Below, piece after piece: positions 12,646 to 21,061 of a stretch of 33,559 nt of DNA. The stretch comes from a virus. Below the pieces are notes generated by a model. That model made no database searches. It was not told the origin of the DNA and worked only from the letters and a program-made list of their open reading frames with translations. The translations under genes and the position numbers were made by a program. How positions within the stretch are numbered: the stretch's first letter is position 1; each line of letters starts with the position of its first letter. The DNA is taken from IMG/VR virus record IMGVR_UViG_3300027822_000483, positions 1 through 33,559 of that record. The stretch is one strand, 5' to 3'.

Positions 12646-14715
12646 TTGATTATTAAGTTAAAACGATATTGGGATGAACTTGAAAGAGAGATTATGTTTA
12701 GCAATCTTACCGAGATTGTTATGGAAGGATTGCGTCTGCTGATTCCACCAAAACTTCAACAGATATGGGAGTGGGGAGAAGAAAATATTGAACTCGATTC
12801 CACTACGGCAATACCGGGACCATTTCGTATAATAAACTCACCTCACATAAAAAGATTGTTTTTTGCATGTTTAGATCCAAGAGTTAGACAAATCACAATT
12901 GTTGGTTCAGTCCAGATTGGTAAAACTCTTTTCATGCTAATCGATTGGGCATTTACCGTATGTAACATTCCTATGGGGATGATGATGATGCAACCCACTA
13001 AAAAAGATGCTACTACTTTTATTAAAACAAAGTTAGATCCTTTTATCGATAACAACGAAATTGTTAGGAAGAAGGTTCGATCAAAAAAGAAGAAAGGAAC
13101 TAACGACACTGTTGATAGTACAGCAGATCTCAAAATGTTTAGTGGGGGATGGACGGAAATAATTCATGGCGGATCAAAAGGTGCAACAAGGGGTCGTTCA
13201 CCTCAAAAAACCTATGGTGATGATATTACGGCCATTCAAACGGATATCCGCTCTGAAGGTGATCCGGCAAAAAGGTTGGAGAACAGAACAAAGGCTTACA
13301 AAAACACATCAAAAAATATTAATATATCTCAACCCGGACTTGTAGATAGCTGTAATATCACATCTCGCTACGAACTAGGTTCTCAAGAAGAATATCATGT
13401 AAAATGTTTGGAGTGTGGCGAATACCAGGTACTGGATGATGATCTTGTTGTATGGGATCAAGATAAAGATGTTTTCGGGAAAGTAATAAAAGATTATCCG
13501 GAAACGGCTAAAATACCATGTAAATTTTGTGGTACTTTATTTAGTGAATCAGATAGAATAAAAATGCTTCAAAATGCAATGGATAATTGTGAAGAAGGAT
13601 TCATTTTTGGGTATAAGGCAAAATATCCGGAAATGGTTACGCATATTTCAGTGCAGATAGGGCAGGCAAGTTCTACTCTCTCGAATCTTGAAAAAATAGT
13701 AAACGAACGCATTGCAATGGAAAAAGCGGGAACTGATGAAGCGAAACAAGATTATTGGAACACAGTTAAAGGGAGAGCGTATAGAAGGGGAATAACGAAA
13801 GAAACAGATCCACTTGTCCTTATCGATCGCAATAGAAGTAATTATATTGATCTGAAGGATTATAAAATACCAAATGATGTGTTGCTAATAACTTGTGCAA
13901 TAGATGTCCAGAAAGGTAGTGAGAAAAAAACGGAGAATGAAAAGCCGGAAAACTCTTTTAATATAAAGGAAGCAAGAATTGAATATGAATATTGGGGATG
14001 GGGAATAGGTGAACAAGGTTGGATTCTTGATAAAGGAACTTTTCCCGGAAATATAACTGACCTTAAAGATGTATGGAAAAAGTTTGATGATTACTATGAA
14101 AAGAAGAAATTTGTTCGTGAGGATGGGATAGAGTTAAAAGTGACTAGAGTTTTTGTTGATTCCGGTCATGAATCAGATACTGTATATAAATATGTTGAAG
14201 ATAAACAACATTTTGGTTTTTTTGCCATTAAAGGATCTAATCAGTATGATGCTGAAATGCTTAGTAGAAACGTTAAACCGGTAGAAGGAGATACTGTTTT
14301 TAAAATTACTCTTGGAACTCAAAAAATAAAACATACAATATATACTAGATTAAATGATATAATAGATAAAGGTGATAAATTCCTTAACTTTGCAGATGTT
14401 TACTGTAATAGAGACTATTTTGATCAGTTAACAGCAGAAAGAATGCATGTAAAAATTGTTGGAAACAACACCTATTTCTATTACAAGAAAAAGAAAGATA
14501 AATTACCAAATGAAGCATTGGATTTATTGGTCTATAACTTTGCTGCTTTGAAACACTGTTTACCCAAATTCAATGCTATTAAAGAGGATCTTGAAAAGAT
14601 TAAAAAAGAAAGAGAAGTTAAAAGTGAAGAAGCTGAACAAGAAGAAACACAAAATATAAATTATACACCAAGAAAACCAAAAGACAATTACACCGTAGAT
14701 GGTTGGAATAATTAA
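12646..14715 (+). CDS. terL: terminase large subunit, GpA family
   Basis: This 689-residue packaging motor ATPase-nuclease of the lambda gpA type is the subunit that translocates and cuts phage DNA. Visible parts: Walker A GSVQIGKT (about 87-94), a PTKKDATTFIKTKLDPFI stretch, GSKGATRGRSPQKTYGDDI, a zinc-knuckle-like pair (CLECG near 255 and CKFCG near 293), the nuclease-region Asp in TCAIDVQKGSE, and VFVDSGHESDTVYKY. The TTG start at 12646 has AGGA about 11 bp upstream. ATG 12694 with AAGAGAG just before it is an alternative and would remove 16 residues. Length fits the family. Confidence 0.95.
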   Translation: MIIKLKRYWDELEREIMFSNLTEIVMEGLRLLIPPKLQQIWEWGEENIELDSTTAIPGPFRIINSPHIKRLFFACLDPRVRQITIVGSVQIGKTLFMLIDWAFTVCNIPMGMMMMQPTKKDATTFIKTKLDPFIDNNEIVRKKVRSKKKKGTNDTVDSTADLKMFSGGWTEIIHGGSKGATRGRSPQKTYGDDITAIQTDIRSEGDPAKRLENRTKAYKNTSKNINISQPGLVDSCNITSRYELGSQEEYHVKCLECGEYQVLDDDLVVWDQDKDVFGKVIKDYPETAKIPCKFCGTLFSESDRIKMLQNAMDNCEEGFIFGYKAKYPEMVTHISVQIGQASSTLSNLEKIVNERIAMEKAGTDEAKQDYWNTVKGRAYRRGITKETDPLVLIDRNRSNYIDLKDYKIPNDVLLITCAIDVQKGSEKKTENEKPENSFNIKEARIEYEYWGWGIGEQGWILDKGTFPGNITDLKDVWKKFDDYYEKKKFVREDGIELKVTRVFVDSGHESDTVYKYVEDKQHFGFFAIKGSNQYDAEMLSRNVKPVEGDTVFKITLGTQKIKHTIYTRLNDIIDKGDKFLNFADVYCNRDYFDQLTAERMHVKIVGNNTYFYYKKKKDKLPNEALDLLVYNFAALKHCLPKFNAIKEDLEKIKKEREVKSEEAEQEETQNINYTPRKPKDNYTVDGWNN

Positions 14716-14739
14716 ACCTTTGTTGGAGATACAAAAACT

Positions 14740-14961
14740 ATGAGCAAAGCAATACGTCCTTACATTGATAAAAAGAATCAAGTAAAATTAGATGCTATAG
14801 GAAAGGTTGTTGATAGAAAAACAACATACCTTGTAAATATGATTCTTGATAATTTTTTTGAAAGTGGCGATGGTTTAGAAAAGGCAAAAATTATATTAAA
14901 TAATAATTATGATAAGTTAAACTTCAATAATAAAATAAACTTACCCAAGGGAAAACAGTAG
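14740..14961 (+). CDS. ribbon-helix-helix-like DNA-binding protein
   Basis: This 73-residue protein has a short strand (IRPYIDKK), helix (NQVKLDAIGKVVD), loop, and second helix (YLVNMILDNFFES), the order of Arc/CopG-type ribbon-helix-helix domains, followed by a polar tail. Such proteins bind DNA repeats as dimers. A 10-bp tandem repeat lies about 280 bp downstream and is an obvious candidate target. It could be a late-gene or partition regulator. Which one is not determinable from sequence. Confidence 0.6.
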   Translation: MSKAIRPYIDKKNQVKLDAIGKVVDRKTTYLVNMILDNFFESGDGLEKAKIILNNNYDKLNFNNKINLPKGKQ

Positions 14962-15179
14962 TTTTTGGATAATCAACAAAAAGTCATGTAAATATACTGG
15001 GTTCTAAATAATGTGCGAATTTAAACTATATTTAAACTTTTCTAAAATAAGAAAGTTGCTTAAATCGCCTTATTTAAGGTTTTGGCAATATATATTTAAA
15101 CCTATATTAATTAATTTTATTTAAATAGAACCTCGATATAAATATAAACTCATAAGAAAAGAATAATTATTAACTTGCC

Positions 15180-15204
15180 ATTCCCGAATGTTGGTATCGG
15201 GAAT
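15180..15204. other. perfect 8-bp stem hairpin
   Basis: ATTCCCGA (15180-15187) pairs perfectly with TCGGGAAT (15197-15204) across a 9-nt loop. No T-tract follows. It lies 40 bp before the 10-bp tandem repeat and may be part of the same control or packaging site. Confidence 0.55.
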
Positions 15205-15243
15205 CTAAAATAAAGAAGCATTTATGTTCATAGATATTTATTT

Positions 15244-15300
15244 TTAGTACTGCTTAGTACTGCTTAGTACTGCTTAGTACTGCTTAGTACTGCTTAGTAC
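15244..15300. repeat. 10-bp tandem repeat TTAGTACTGC, 5.7 copies
   Basis: Five exact copies of TTAGTACTGC plus TTAGTAC, with no mismatch. Each unit contains the palindrome AGTACT. The 10-bp period is close to one helical turn, so a protein bound to each unit would sit on the same DNA face. This suits a cooperative binding array for the RHH protein encoded at 14740-14961 or for the small terminase. Function is inferred. Confidence 0.9.
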
Positions 15301-15333
15301 GTTCCCCAATTTATTAATCATCCTTACATTACT

Positions 15334-15355
15334 ACCCAAAGCAAAAACTTTGGGT
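15334..15355. promoter_or_regulatory. hairpin at the gpW-like start
   Basis: ACCCAAAG pairs perfectly with CTTTGGGT across a 6-nt loop (CAAAAA). The right arm ends 4 bp before the ATG at 15360, where the ribosome binding site should be, and no better Shine-Dalgarno sequence is present. It may lower or control translation initiation of the head operon. Confidence 0.45.
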
Positions 15356-15359
15356 GCTC

Positions 15360-15893
15360 ATGTCCGATATCACAGATCAAAAACTTTATGCCGGCGATAC
15401 AATTGATTGGGAAGAAAGCAATTCCGATTACCCGGTTACTACCCACACAATAAAATATTTATTACAAAGAACAAATGAAGCACCCAAAGAAACAGCTCAT
15501 TCCGTATCCGGAAGCAACCATAAATTTACAGTAACCCTACCAACAACCGGCGGTACTTATAGATTCCAGAAAAAAGCTATTCTAACATCCGATAGCTCGC
15601 AAAAAACTATTGATGATGGATTTGTTGAGATTGAAGCAACATTGGCCGACGGCACTGATAATAGATCCTATAATAAACAAGTTCTGGAAGCTCTAAAGGC
15701 TGCGCAATTAGGTTATGCCACTAGAGAACAAATTAAAATTGAAGTATCCGGGAGAGCAATTGAATATTACTCTCCAAAAGAAAGAGAAGATTTAATTGAT
15801 ACTTATGAGGCAAAAGTAAAACAAGAGGAAAGAATAGAGAATGGTTTGTCTGGCATTCCGCAAGTAGTTCAAGAAATTGGAGTTATTACATGA
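15360..15893 (+). CDS. gpW-like head-tail joining protein
   Basis: This 177-residue protein starts at ATG 15360 (MSDITDQKLYAGDTIDWEES); GTG 15354 is the alternative. The first ~90 residues are beta-rich (TIKYLLQR, HKFTVTLPTTGGTYRF). The C-terminal half (VLEALKAAQLGYATREQIKIEVSGRAIEYYSPKEREDLIDTY) has the helix, strand-loop-strand (g-x-x-v-x-y), helix pattern of gpW, the small connector protein encoded just before the portal in lambda-like phages. It overlaps the portal start by 4 bp. The extra N-terminal domain is not part of the usual ~68-residue gpW. The functional call rests on position and pattern. Confidence 0.55.
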   Translation: MSDITDQKLYAGDTIDWEESNSDYPVTTHTIKYLLQRTNEAPKETAHSVSGSNHKFTVTLPTTGGTYRFQKKAILTSDSSQKTIDDGFVEIEATLADGTDNRSYNKQVLEALKAAQLGYATREQIKIEVSGRAIEYYSPKEREDLIDTYEAKVKQEERIENGLSGIPQVVQEIGVIT

Positions 15894-17437
15894 GTCAACT
15901 AGGTCAATTTTTTGAATATACAGTGTTAAAAGCTTTAAGTAAAATCATGCCTAATACATATGCCAGGGCATTTGAAGCAGCTCAAGTAAACCGGCTTACA
16001 TCTGATTGGAACAACTTTGCAAAGACCCTTAATTCTGATATTAGAATGAGTTTACCGCATGTACAAAAAAGATGTTTAGATCTATATCAAAATGATCCAT
16101 ACGCAAGAAAAGTAATTACCATGATTGGGAATGGTGCAGTTGGAGCAAAAGGATTTACACTCCGTAATAAAGCTAAAATGGAAATAAAAGAAGATGGAAT
16201 AACCAAAACTGTTCTCGATACCGAAACAAACCAAAAAGTACAGGATATATTCAAAGAGTTCTGCAAAAAAGAGTTTTGCACAATTACCGGCGATATACCA
16301 AAACGTGAATGCGACAAAATAATGATTCAGCAAGTTGGGTTGGCCGGTGAAATCTTCAAAATCAAAATCACCGGAAAAGGTGTTAATAAATTTGGCTTAA
16401 CATATCAGTATTTAGAAAGTGATTTGTGCGATATCAATTACAATGATGTTTCTCCAGAGGGCAGAAAAATTGTAATGGGTATTGAATATGACGAATACAG
16501 AAGGCCGGTAAACTACTATTTCAAAAAAGTTAATATTGTTATGGATGTGTTCGGTGTTCCATATTCCAATGATTATTACAAAATACCGGCAAATAGAGTA
16601 ACTCATTTATTTGTAAGAGAATCTTTTAACCAATTCCGAGGCATTCCTTGGTTGGCTCCAAGTGCCTTACGCTTAAAAATGTTGAAAGGTTTTGAAGATG
16701 CAAGTCTGGTAAATGCAAGAGTATCTGCTATGAAAACGAATATTTGGGAACCGGTAGACGCTAAGTCGGGTGGATTAACAACTGCTGATGTTGCCGGCGG
16801 TAAAGAGGATTCCAAAGGCATAACTAAAGAAAACGTTCAACCGGGGCAAACTCAAATTGTTCCCAAAGGTTATAAGCATGTTTCACATGATCCTAAATTT
16901 CCACATGAACAGCATGATCCATTCCGCAAATCAATATTAAAAGGCGTGGCATCAAATATTGGTGTAAGCTTTATTAAGCTCGCTAATAGTTATGAAGATG
17001 CTAACTACACTTCAACACGTGGATCATTTTTAGATGAACAAGACTTATGGATGGAACTGCATACTTGGATAACGGATCATGATCTAATTGATACATTCGA
17101 AACAGTTTTAACTCATGCGTTGCTTGCTGATTTAGTCGATTTGGATATTCTCAACTTTGATCAGTTCAACAAACCACACTTCCAGGGCAGAACATGGAAA
17201 ATGGTTAATCCGAAAGATGAAGTAAAAGCAAATTACGATGCTTGGAAAGCAAAACAAAAAACACTTTCTGTAATACTTGCCGAACAAGGGATGGACTTTG
17301 AAGAAACTATTGATCAGTTCGCATATGAAAAAGAGTATATGGAAAAGAAAGGTGTAACAATAGAAGATATAAAGAAAAATAATAATATAGAAAAAGGTGA
17401 AGGAAATGAATCGAAAGGACTTAAACAAGCAATATAA
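15890..17437 (+). CDS. portal protein, lambda family
   Basis: This 515-residue portal is the ring protein at one capsid vertex through which DNA enters. Supporting features are NRLTSDWNNFAKTLNSDIRM near the N-terminus, ALVRAR-like RCLDLYQNDPYARKVITMIGNGAVGAKGF, RVTHLFVRESFNQFRGIPWLAP in the middle, and SQTNYSS-like SYEDANYTSTRGSFLDEQD further on, the landmark order of the lambda portal family. Length fits. It overlaps the gpW-like gene by 4 bp and the protease-capsid gene by 32 bp, so the three are probably translated together. Confidence 0.92.
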   Translation: MSQLGQFFEYTVLKALSKIMPNTYARAFEAAQVNRLTSDWNNFAKTLNSDIRMSLPHVQKRCLDLYQNDPYARKVITMIGNGAVGAKGFTLRNKAKMEIKEDGITKTVLDTETNQKVQDIFKEFCKKEFCTITGDIPKRECDKIMIQQVGLAGEIFKIKITGKGVNKFGLTYQYLESDLCDINYNDVSPEGRKIVMGIEYDEYRRPVNYYFKKVNIVMDVFGVPYSNDYYKIPANRVTHLFVRESFNQFRGIPWLAPSALRLKMLKGFEDASLVNARVSAMKTNIWEPVDAKSGGLTTADVAGGKEDSKGITKENVQPGQTQIVPKGYKHVSHDPKFPHEQHDPFRKSILKGVASNIGVSFIKLANSYEDANYTSTRGSFLDEQDLWMELHTWITDHDLIDTFETVLTHALLADLVDLDILNFDQFNKPHFQGRTWKMVNPKDEVKANYDAWKAKQKTLSVILAEQGMDFEETIDQFAYEKEYMEKKGVTIEDIKKNNNIEKGEGNESKGLKQAI

Positions 17438-19433
17438 AGATTGGTTTAGCCGGTCAGCTACTATTAGAACTGAGTCTGTTAAAGCTGAAGACATGATTAT
17501 TGAAAAGGGAGTTCTTGCAACCGAACAGCCGGTCATTGTTTTTGATTGGTACAGATGGGAACCGGTAAGAGAAATATTATTGATGAAAGGTTGCCGGATT
17601 CCGGAAAACGGCCAAGTCCCTTTGCTCGATTCTCATTCCAGATATTCAACCGAAGAAATAAAGGGTTCTGTTAGAAATATAGTTGACGGTGTTGATGAAA
17701 AAGGCGAACCAATAATATTAGGTGATTACCATTTTGAGCGAGAAGCAAAACGAGAGTTTAACATGGTGCAAGATGAGCACCTAACAGATACATCCATTGG
17801 TTATAAAACATATGATGAACATACAATTGTTGTAGCTCCAAAAGAAAGAACTGAAATAGACGGTAAAGAATACCGTAATGATTATGGTGATGATTTTACA
17901 TTATTGATTAGGGAAGTGTGGGATCTTAAAGAAGATTCACTTGTTGCTATTGGCGCAGATGATAGAGCAAAGTTCAGGAGCGAATTTATAGACCTAAATA
18001 ACTTTCCGGTTAAAAACCTAAATAATGTTGATCCAAAAGAGATAGATGGAATTAAAAACAGCATTAAAGAATTAAATAATAGTGTGACAAAAATAATTTC
18101 AATAAAGGGAGATGGTCCAATGACTGAAGAAGAAAAAAAGAAATTTGCCGATGAAGCAATAGGAAAGAACAGGATTAGAGAAGAAAAAATCAATGATTTT
18201 GCTGGCAAATTCAAAGGCCAATTCAAAGATGAAAAGGCGGCAACTGAAAGAGCTATAAATGAGAACTGGGATGTAAATAAATTCAGAGATTATGTGCTCG
18301 ATAACCTTAACAATGGTGGCGCAGTTGAAACGCCAGCCACCGAAATTGGTATGACCAACCAAGAAGCGATTGATTTCTCAATTACAAAAGCATTGGATGC
18401 TGTTCTCAATAAAGATTGGTCAAAAGCCGGGAAAGAAAAAGAAGCACTTGATACAGTACACAAAAAGGTTGAACCAAAGAACGGTGGTATAGTATTGCCA
18501 AGAGAAGTTCAATTGGTTGGAGCAAATACAGCTAATAACTTAAATGCTAATTTCCGTTTGGCATTAGCACTTAATAATCGTGAGATGATGGAAAGAGCTT
18601 TGCAAGTTGCCACAGACTCTGCCGGTGGGTATTTGGTCGGAACAGAAAACAAAGGGGATGCTTTTATTGAAATGTTGCGAAACAAATCCGTATTAGGACA
18701 AGCCAGAATAACAATATTGTCTGGTCAGAAAGAAGATCTGGACATTCCAAAACAAGTTGGTTCTGCAACATTTAGTATGGTTGGAGAAGGTGGTGCAGCA
18801 AATCAAAGCTTCTTAACGCTTGGCCATGTAACTAGTACTCCAAAGACCGGAACAATAACTACAGAATATACAAGAAGATTATTGAGTAGATCTAACCCGG
18901 CAATTGATGGATTAGTATTATCAGATATTCTCGCATTAAACAGAAATGGATTAGACAACAAAGGCCTACATGGAACCGGCGTTGGGAATGATCCGGAAGG
19001 CATTGCAAATGTAACCGGCGTTGGAACGGTTGATATGTCAACTCCTAGTTGGCCTAAAATTGTTGAATTTGAAACAGATGTTGAAGATGCAAATGCAGAT
19101 ATTAATTCAATGGGCTGGATAACTAATCCATTGGTCAAAGGGAAAATGAAAACTGTTTTAAGGGAAACCGGAACTGGTAATTATTTAATGAATGATAGCG
19201 GTTTGATGAATAATTATCCATCACACATTACTAAGAATGCAAATTCTCAGCATTTATTCTTCGGTGTATGGAATCAGTTAATCTTAGTTGAGTATGGAAT
19301 ATTAGAGTTATTAGTAAATCCTTACGGTGAAAACTCAAGAGCCGGTAATGTTGAAGTAACAAGCTTTATTGATTTTGATTATATCTGCCGACATGCGGCT
19401 GCTTTTTCAATTTCAAGCAATGTTGGCTTATAG
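17406..19433 (+). CDS. fused prohead protease and major capsid protein
   Basis: This 675-residue polyprotein starts at ATG 17406, supported by AAGGTGAAGGA (GTG 17397 is possible). Residues ~1-200 form a prohead protease with catalytic His in VPLLDSHSR (H77) and a Ser in DTSIGYKT near 130. A charged helical delta/scaffold-like stretch (~225-330; MTEEEKKKFADEAI) follows. An HK97-fold capsid protein runs from ~385 on (GGYLVGTENKGDAFIEMLRN, then FSMVGEGGAANQSFLTLGHV and PSWPKIVEFETDVE). The protease probably cuts itself and the linker out during head maturation. Such fusions are known in some phages. A hairpin follows the stop. Confidence 0.92.
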   Translation: MNRKDLNKQYKDWFSRSATIRTESVKAEDMIIEKGVLATEQPVIVFDWYRWEPVREILLMKGCRIPENGQVPLLDSHSRYSTEEIKGSVRNIVDGVDEKGEPIILGDYHFEREAKREFNMVQDEHLTDTSIGYKTYDEHTIVVAPKERTEIDGKEYRNDYGDDFTLLIREVWDLKEDSLVAIGADDRAKFRSEFIDLNNFPVKNLNNVDPKEIDGIKNSIKELNNSVTKIISIKGDGPMTEEEKKKFADEAIGKNRIREEKINDFAGKFKGQFKDEKAATERAINENWDVNKFRDYVLDNLNNGGAVETPATEIGMTNQEAIDFSITKALDAVLNKDWSKAGKEKEALDTVHKKVEPKNGGIVLPREVQLVGANTANNLNANFRLALALNNREMMERALQVATDSAGGYLVGTENKGDAFIEMLRNKSVLGQARITILSGQKEDLDIPKQVGSATFSMVGEGGAANQSFLTLGHVTSTPKTGTITTEYTRRLLSRSNPAIDGLVLSDILALNRNGLDNKGLHGTGVGNDPEGIANVTGVGTVDMSTPSWPKIVEFETDVEDANADINSMGWITNPLVKGKMKTVLRETGTGNYLMNDSGLMNNYPSHITKNANSQHLFFGVWNQLILVEYGILELLVNPYGENSRAGNVEVTSFIDFDYICRHAAAFSISSNVGL

Positions 19434-19452
19434 GTTTAAGATAAAAATTAAA

Positions 19453-19474
19453 ACGGCACGTAAAAACGTCCCGT
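19453..19474. other. hairpin after the capsid gene
   Basis: ACGG pairs with CCGT, and after a C/C mismatch ACGT pairs with ACGT around an AAAA loop. It sits 19 bp after the capsid stop. No clear T-tract follows, so partial termination or 3'-end protection of the capsid mRNA is more likely than full termination. A similar hairpin follows the tail tube gene. Confidence 0.45.
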
Positions 19475-19507
19475 AAATATTAAAATATTTTGAAGGAGTT
19501 AAAAATA

Positions 19508-19726
19508 ATGGCACTATCAACAAAAGACTTTACGGCAGAAAGAATTAGAAAAGTTGAAAAGGTAAAGCTAAATAAAAAATGCAGAGTTAAAGAACATAAT
19601 TCTGATAAAGCCGTACCTAAGAAAGCCGGAGATATTGTTAATGTTTCTGGCCTCAGTAAGATGGAATTGTTGTTCAGACCAATTGATGAAAATACAAAAC
19701 TTGGCGAATTAGTGGCCAAGAAATAG
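19508..19726 (+). CDS. small head-region protein
   Basis: This 72-residue protein starts at ATG 19508 because AAGGAG lies at 19492-19497. Basic N-terminus (FTAERIRKVEKVKLNKKCRV) is followed by KAVPKKAGDIVNVSGLSKME and an acidic end. Many phages carry a small protein after the capsid gene (decoration or FI-like); this could be that, but no family is recognised. It lies between the capsid and the signal-peptide protein in the head operon. Confidence 0.55.
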   Translation: MALSTKDFTAERIRKVEKVKLNKKCRVKEHNSDKAVPKKAGDIVNVSGLSKMELLFRPIDENTKLGELVAKK

Positions 19727-19752
19727 TTTAATTATAAAAAGGTAGGTGCAAA

Positions 19753-20220
19753 ATGAAAATATTATTTGGAATTATTATGGTGTTGTTACTGTTTGGAGCA
19801 CAGTTAACGGCGCAAGTCAATTCAGTTGTAAAAATTGATAGTATTGCAAATTCCGGCACAGAAATATATTACTGTGATCTGGAAAACCTTGCTCCGTTTG
19901 ATTCAATTGTTTACAGCGTTTATGCAATGGGTGAAATTGATATTGACTCATTAGATGTTCAAGGTGGGTTCGATTTTCATCCGGTTACATATAAGGGAAG
20001 CGATGTAACCGGCATAAACATTTATGAAGCACTTGAAGGTGCAACTTTAACAATAAATAATGCTGATGGAACAGCAACTTATGTTGAAGGAGCGACCACA
20101 ATAACTAAGGCAGAGGCTAAAGGCTACAATAGACTTAAGGTAACAATTACAGCCGGCAGTTCAGGTAACGATGCAACGGATACTTATCAAAAAGTAATAA
20201 TAGTGCAAACGGTTTACTAA
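19753..20220 (+). CDS. signal-peptide protein in head gene block
   Basis: This 155-residue protein has a clear Sec signal peptide (MKILFGIIMVLLLFGAQLTA|QV, cut expected after residue 20). The mature part is beta-rich and Thr-rich with an Ig-like look (VTYKGSDVTGINIYEALEGATLTINN, then YNRLKVTITAGSSGND). Its position after the capsid suggests a head or decoration protein, yet export would keep it from cytoplasmic heads. It could instead be a secreted accessory protein or an uncleaved virion protein. The next gene starts at its stop (TAATG). Function unknown. Confidence 0.65.
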   Translation: MKILFGIIMVLLLFGAQLTAQVNSVVKIDSIANSGTEIYYCDLENLAPFDSIVYSVYAMGEIDIDSLDVQGGFDFHPVTYKGSDVTGINIYEALEGATLTINNADGTATYVEGATTITKAEAKGYNRLKVTITAGSSGNDATDTYQKVIIVQTVY

Positions 20221-20522
20221 TGTCAATTATTCCAATAGATGAATTTGTTAATACTGGTCTGGAAGATTCAATGACACCATTCGAATCTTCCAGTTCTATA
20301 AAAGGTCATTTTCATAATGAATACGACACACTTGGTTTACAACAAAGTTTTGATAGTTCAGATCCTTGGTATGAATGCAGATCCACCGACGTTGAAAGTT
20401 TACAAGAAGATTCAAAGGTAACAATTAATGTTTTGGCAACATCAGAGACGTTAAGTCTGAAAATTAAAAAAATATTACCGGATGGCATCGGACTTAGTAT
20501 AGTCCAATTATATAAATATTAA
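20220..20522 (+). CDS. FII-like head-tail connector
   Basis: This 100-residue beta-rich protein has a central SIKGHFHNEYDTLGLQQSFDSS, then WYECRSTDVESLQEDSKVTI, and an end KKILPDGIGLSIVQL. The order (G-x-F-x-N, C-R-x-x-D-V, then PDG-x-G) fits lambda FII-type head-tail joining proteins. Its place between the head genes and the U-like gene also matches. It is coupled to the upstream gene (TAATG). Family call is by pattern and position. Confidence 0.65.
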   Translation: MSIIPIDEFVNTGLEDSMTPFESSSSIKGHFHNEYDTLGLQQSFDSSDPWYECRSTDVESLQEDSKVTINVLATSETLSLKIKKILPDGIGLSIVQLYKY

Positions 20523-20560
20523 AATAGATTCCGGACAAACCGGGATTACAAGAAAAGAAT

Positions 20561-21043
20561 ATGACAAGAAGACAATCCATAGCAAACGATTTTATTACTA
20601 AAGCAAAAACAATAGTTACAGCCAATGGTTATTTAACTGATTTTGCGGAAAGTGAAATATCTCATTGGTTAGAAAGAGCATTAGGAAAAGATGATAAAAG
20701 ATATTTGAATATAAAAGATATGGATGGGGAAGGTACTGCAAGTAATGGATTTTATGAAGCAATAAAAATTAGAATTGAAATTGGTGGAATACCTAAAAAT
20801 ATAAATGATGGAAAAGATGTTCATACAATGATTACAAACATGATACATGATGTGAAAAAGATGGTTCATTCAAACATATCCTTCTTTGAAAACAAATATG
20901 GCTATTGGGTAATTGTTGCATTTGATGAAGATATTGAACCCAACTTTGATAAATCGACAGAAATGGCCGAAGGATGGGTAGAGTTTACAATTACTCATAG
21001 AGTAAACAATAAATGGACACCAGACAACAAAACAGATTATTAG
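20561..21043 (+). CDS. gpU-like tail terminator
   Basis: This 160-residue protein starts MTRRQSIANDFITKAKTIVT, like tail terminator (lambda U) proteins, followed by a tail region GWVEFTITHRVNNKWTP with the strand pattern of that family. It would cap the tail tube and meet the FII-like connector. It follows the connector by 38 bp and precedes the tube gene. No CCGG occurs in it, unlike most neighbours. The U assignment is tentative but fits the gene order. Confidence 0.65.
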   Translation: MTRRQSIANDFITKAKTIVTANGYLTDFAESEISHWLERALGKDDKRYLNIKDMDGEGTASNGFYEAIKIRIEIGGIPKNINDGKDVHTMITNMIHDVKKMVHSNISFFENKYGYWVIVAFDEDIEPNFDKSTEMAEGWVEFTITHRVNNKWTPDNKTDY

Positions 21044-21061
21044 AATGCCACTGGAGCATAT

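Larger units (their letters stand above)
14962..15359. other. noncoding packaging/regulatory gap
   Basis: This gap of about 400 bp lies between the RHH gene and the gpW-like gene. It contains AT-rich ATTTAAA-type motifs repeated at about 15017-15125, a hairpin (15180-15204), a 10-bp tandem repeat (15244-15300) and a hairpin over the next start (15334-15355). No ORF of useful length has a start. It is the largest noncoding stretch in the window and divides the terminase block from the head genes. A late promoter, a cos/pac site or a protein-binding array are all possible. Confidence 0.6.

Noticed and set aside
15244-15300. CRISPR array
   Set aside because: The 10-bp units are directly adjacent with no spacers, and no cas genes are present. 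The 27-bp repeats at 2858-3181 are in-frame coding and also lack spacers.
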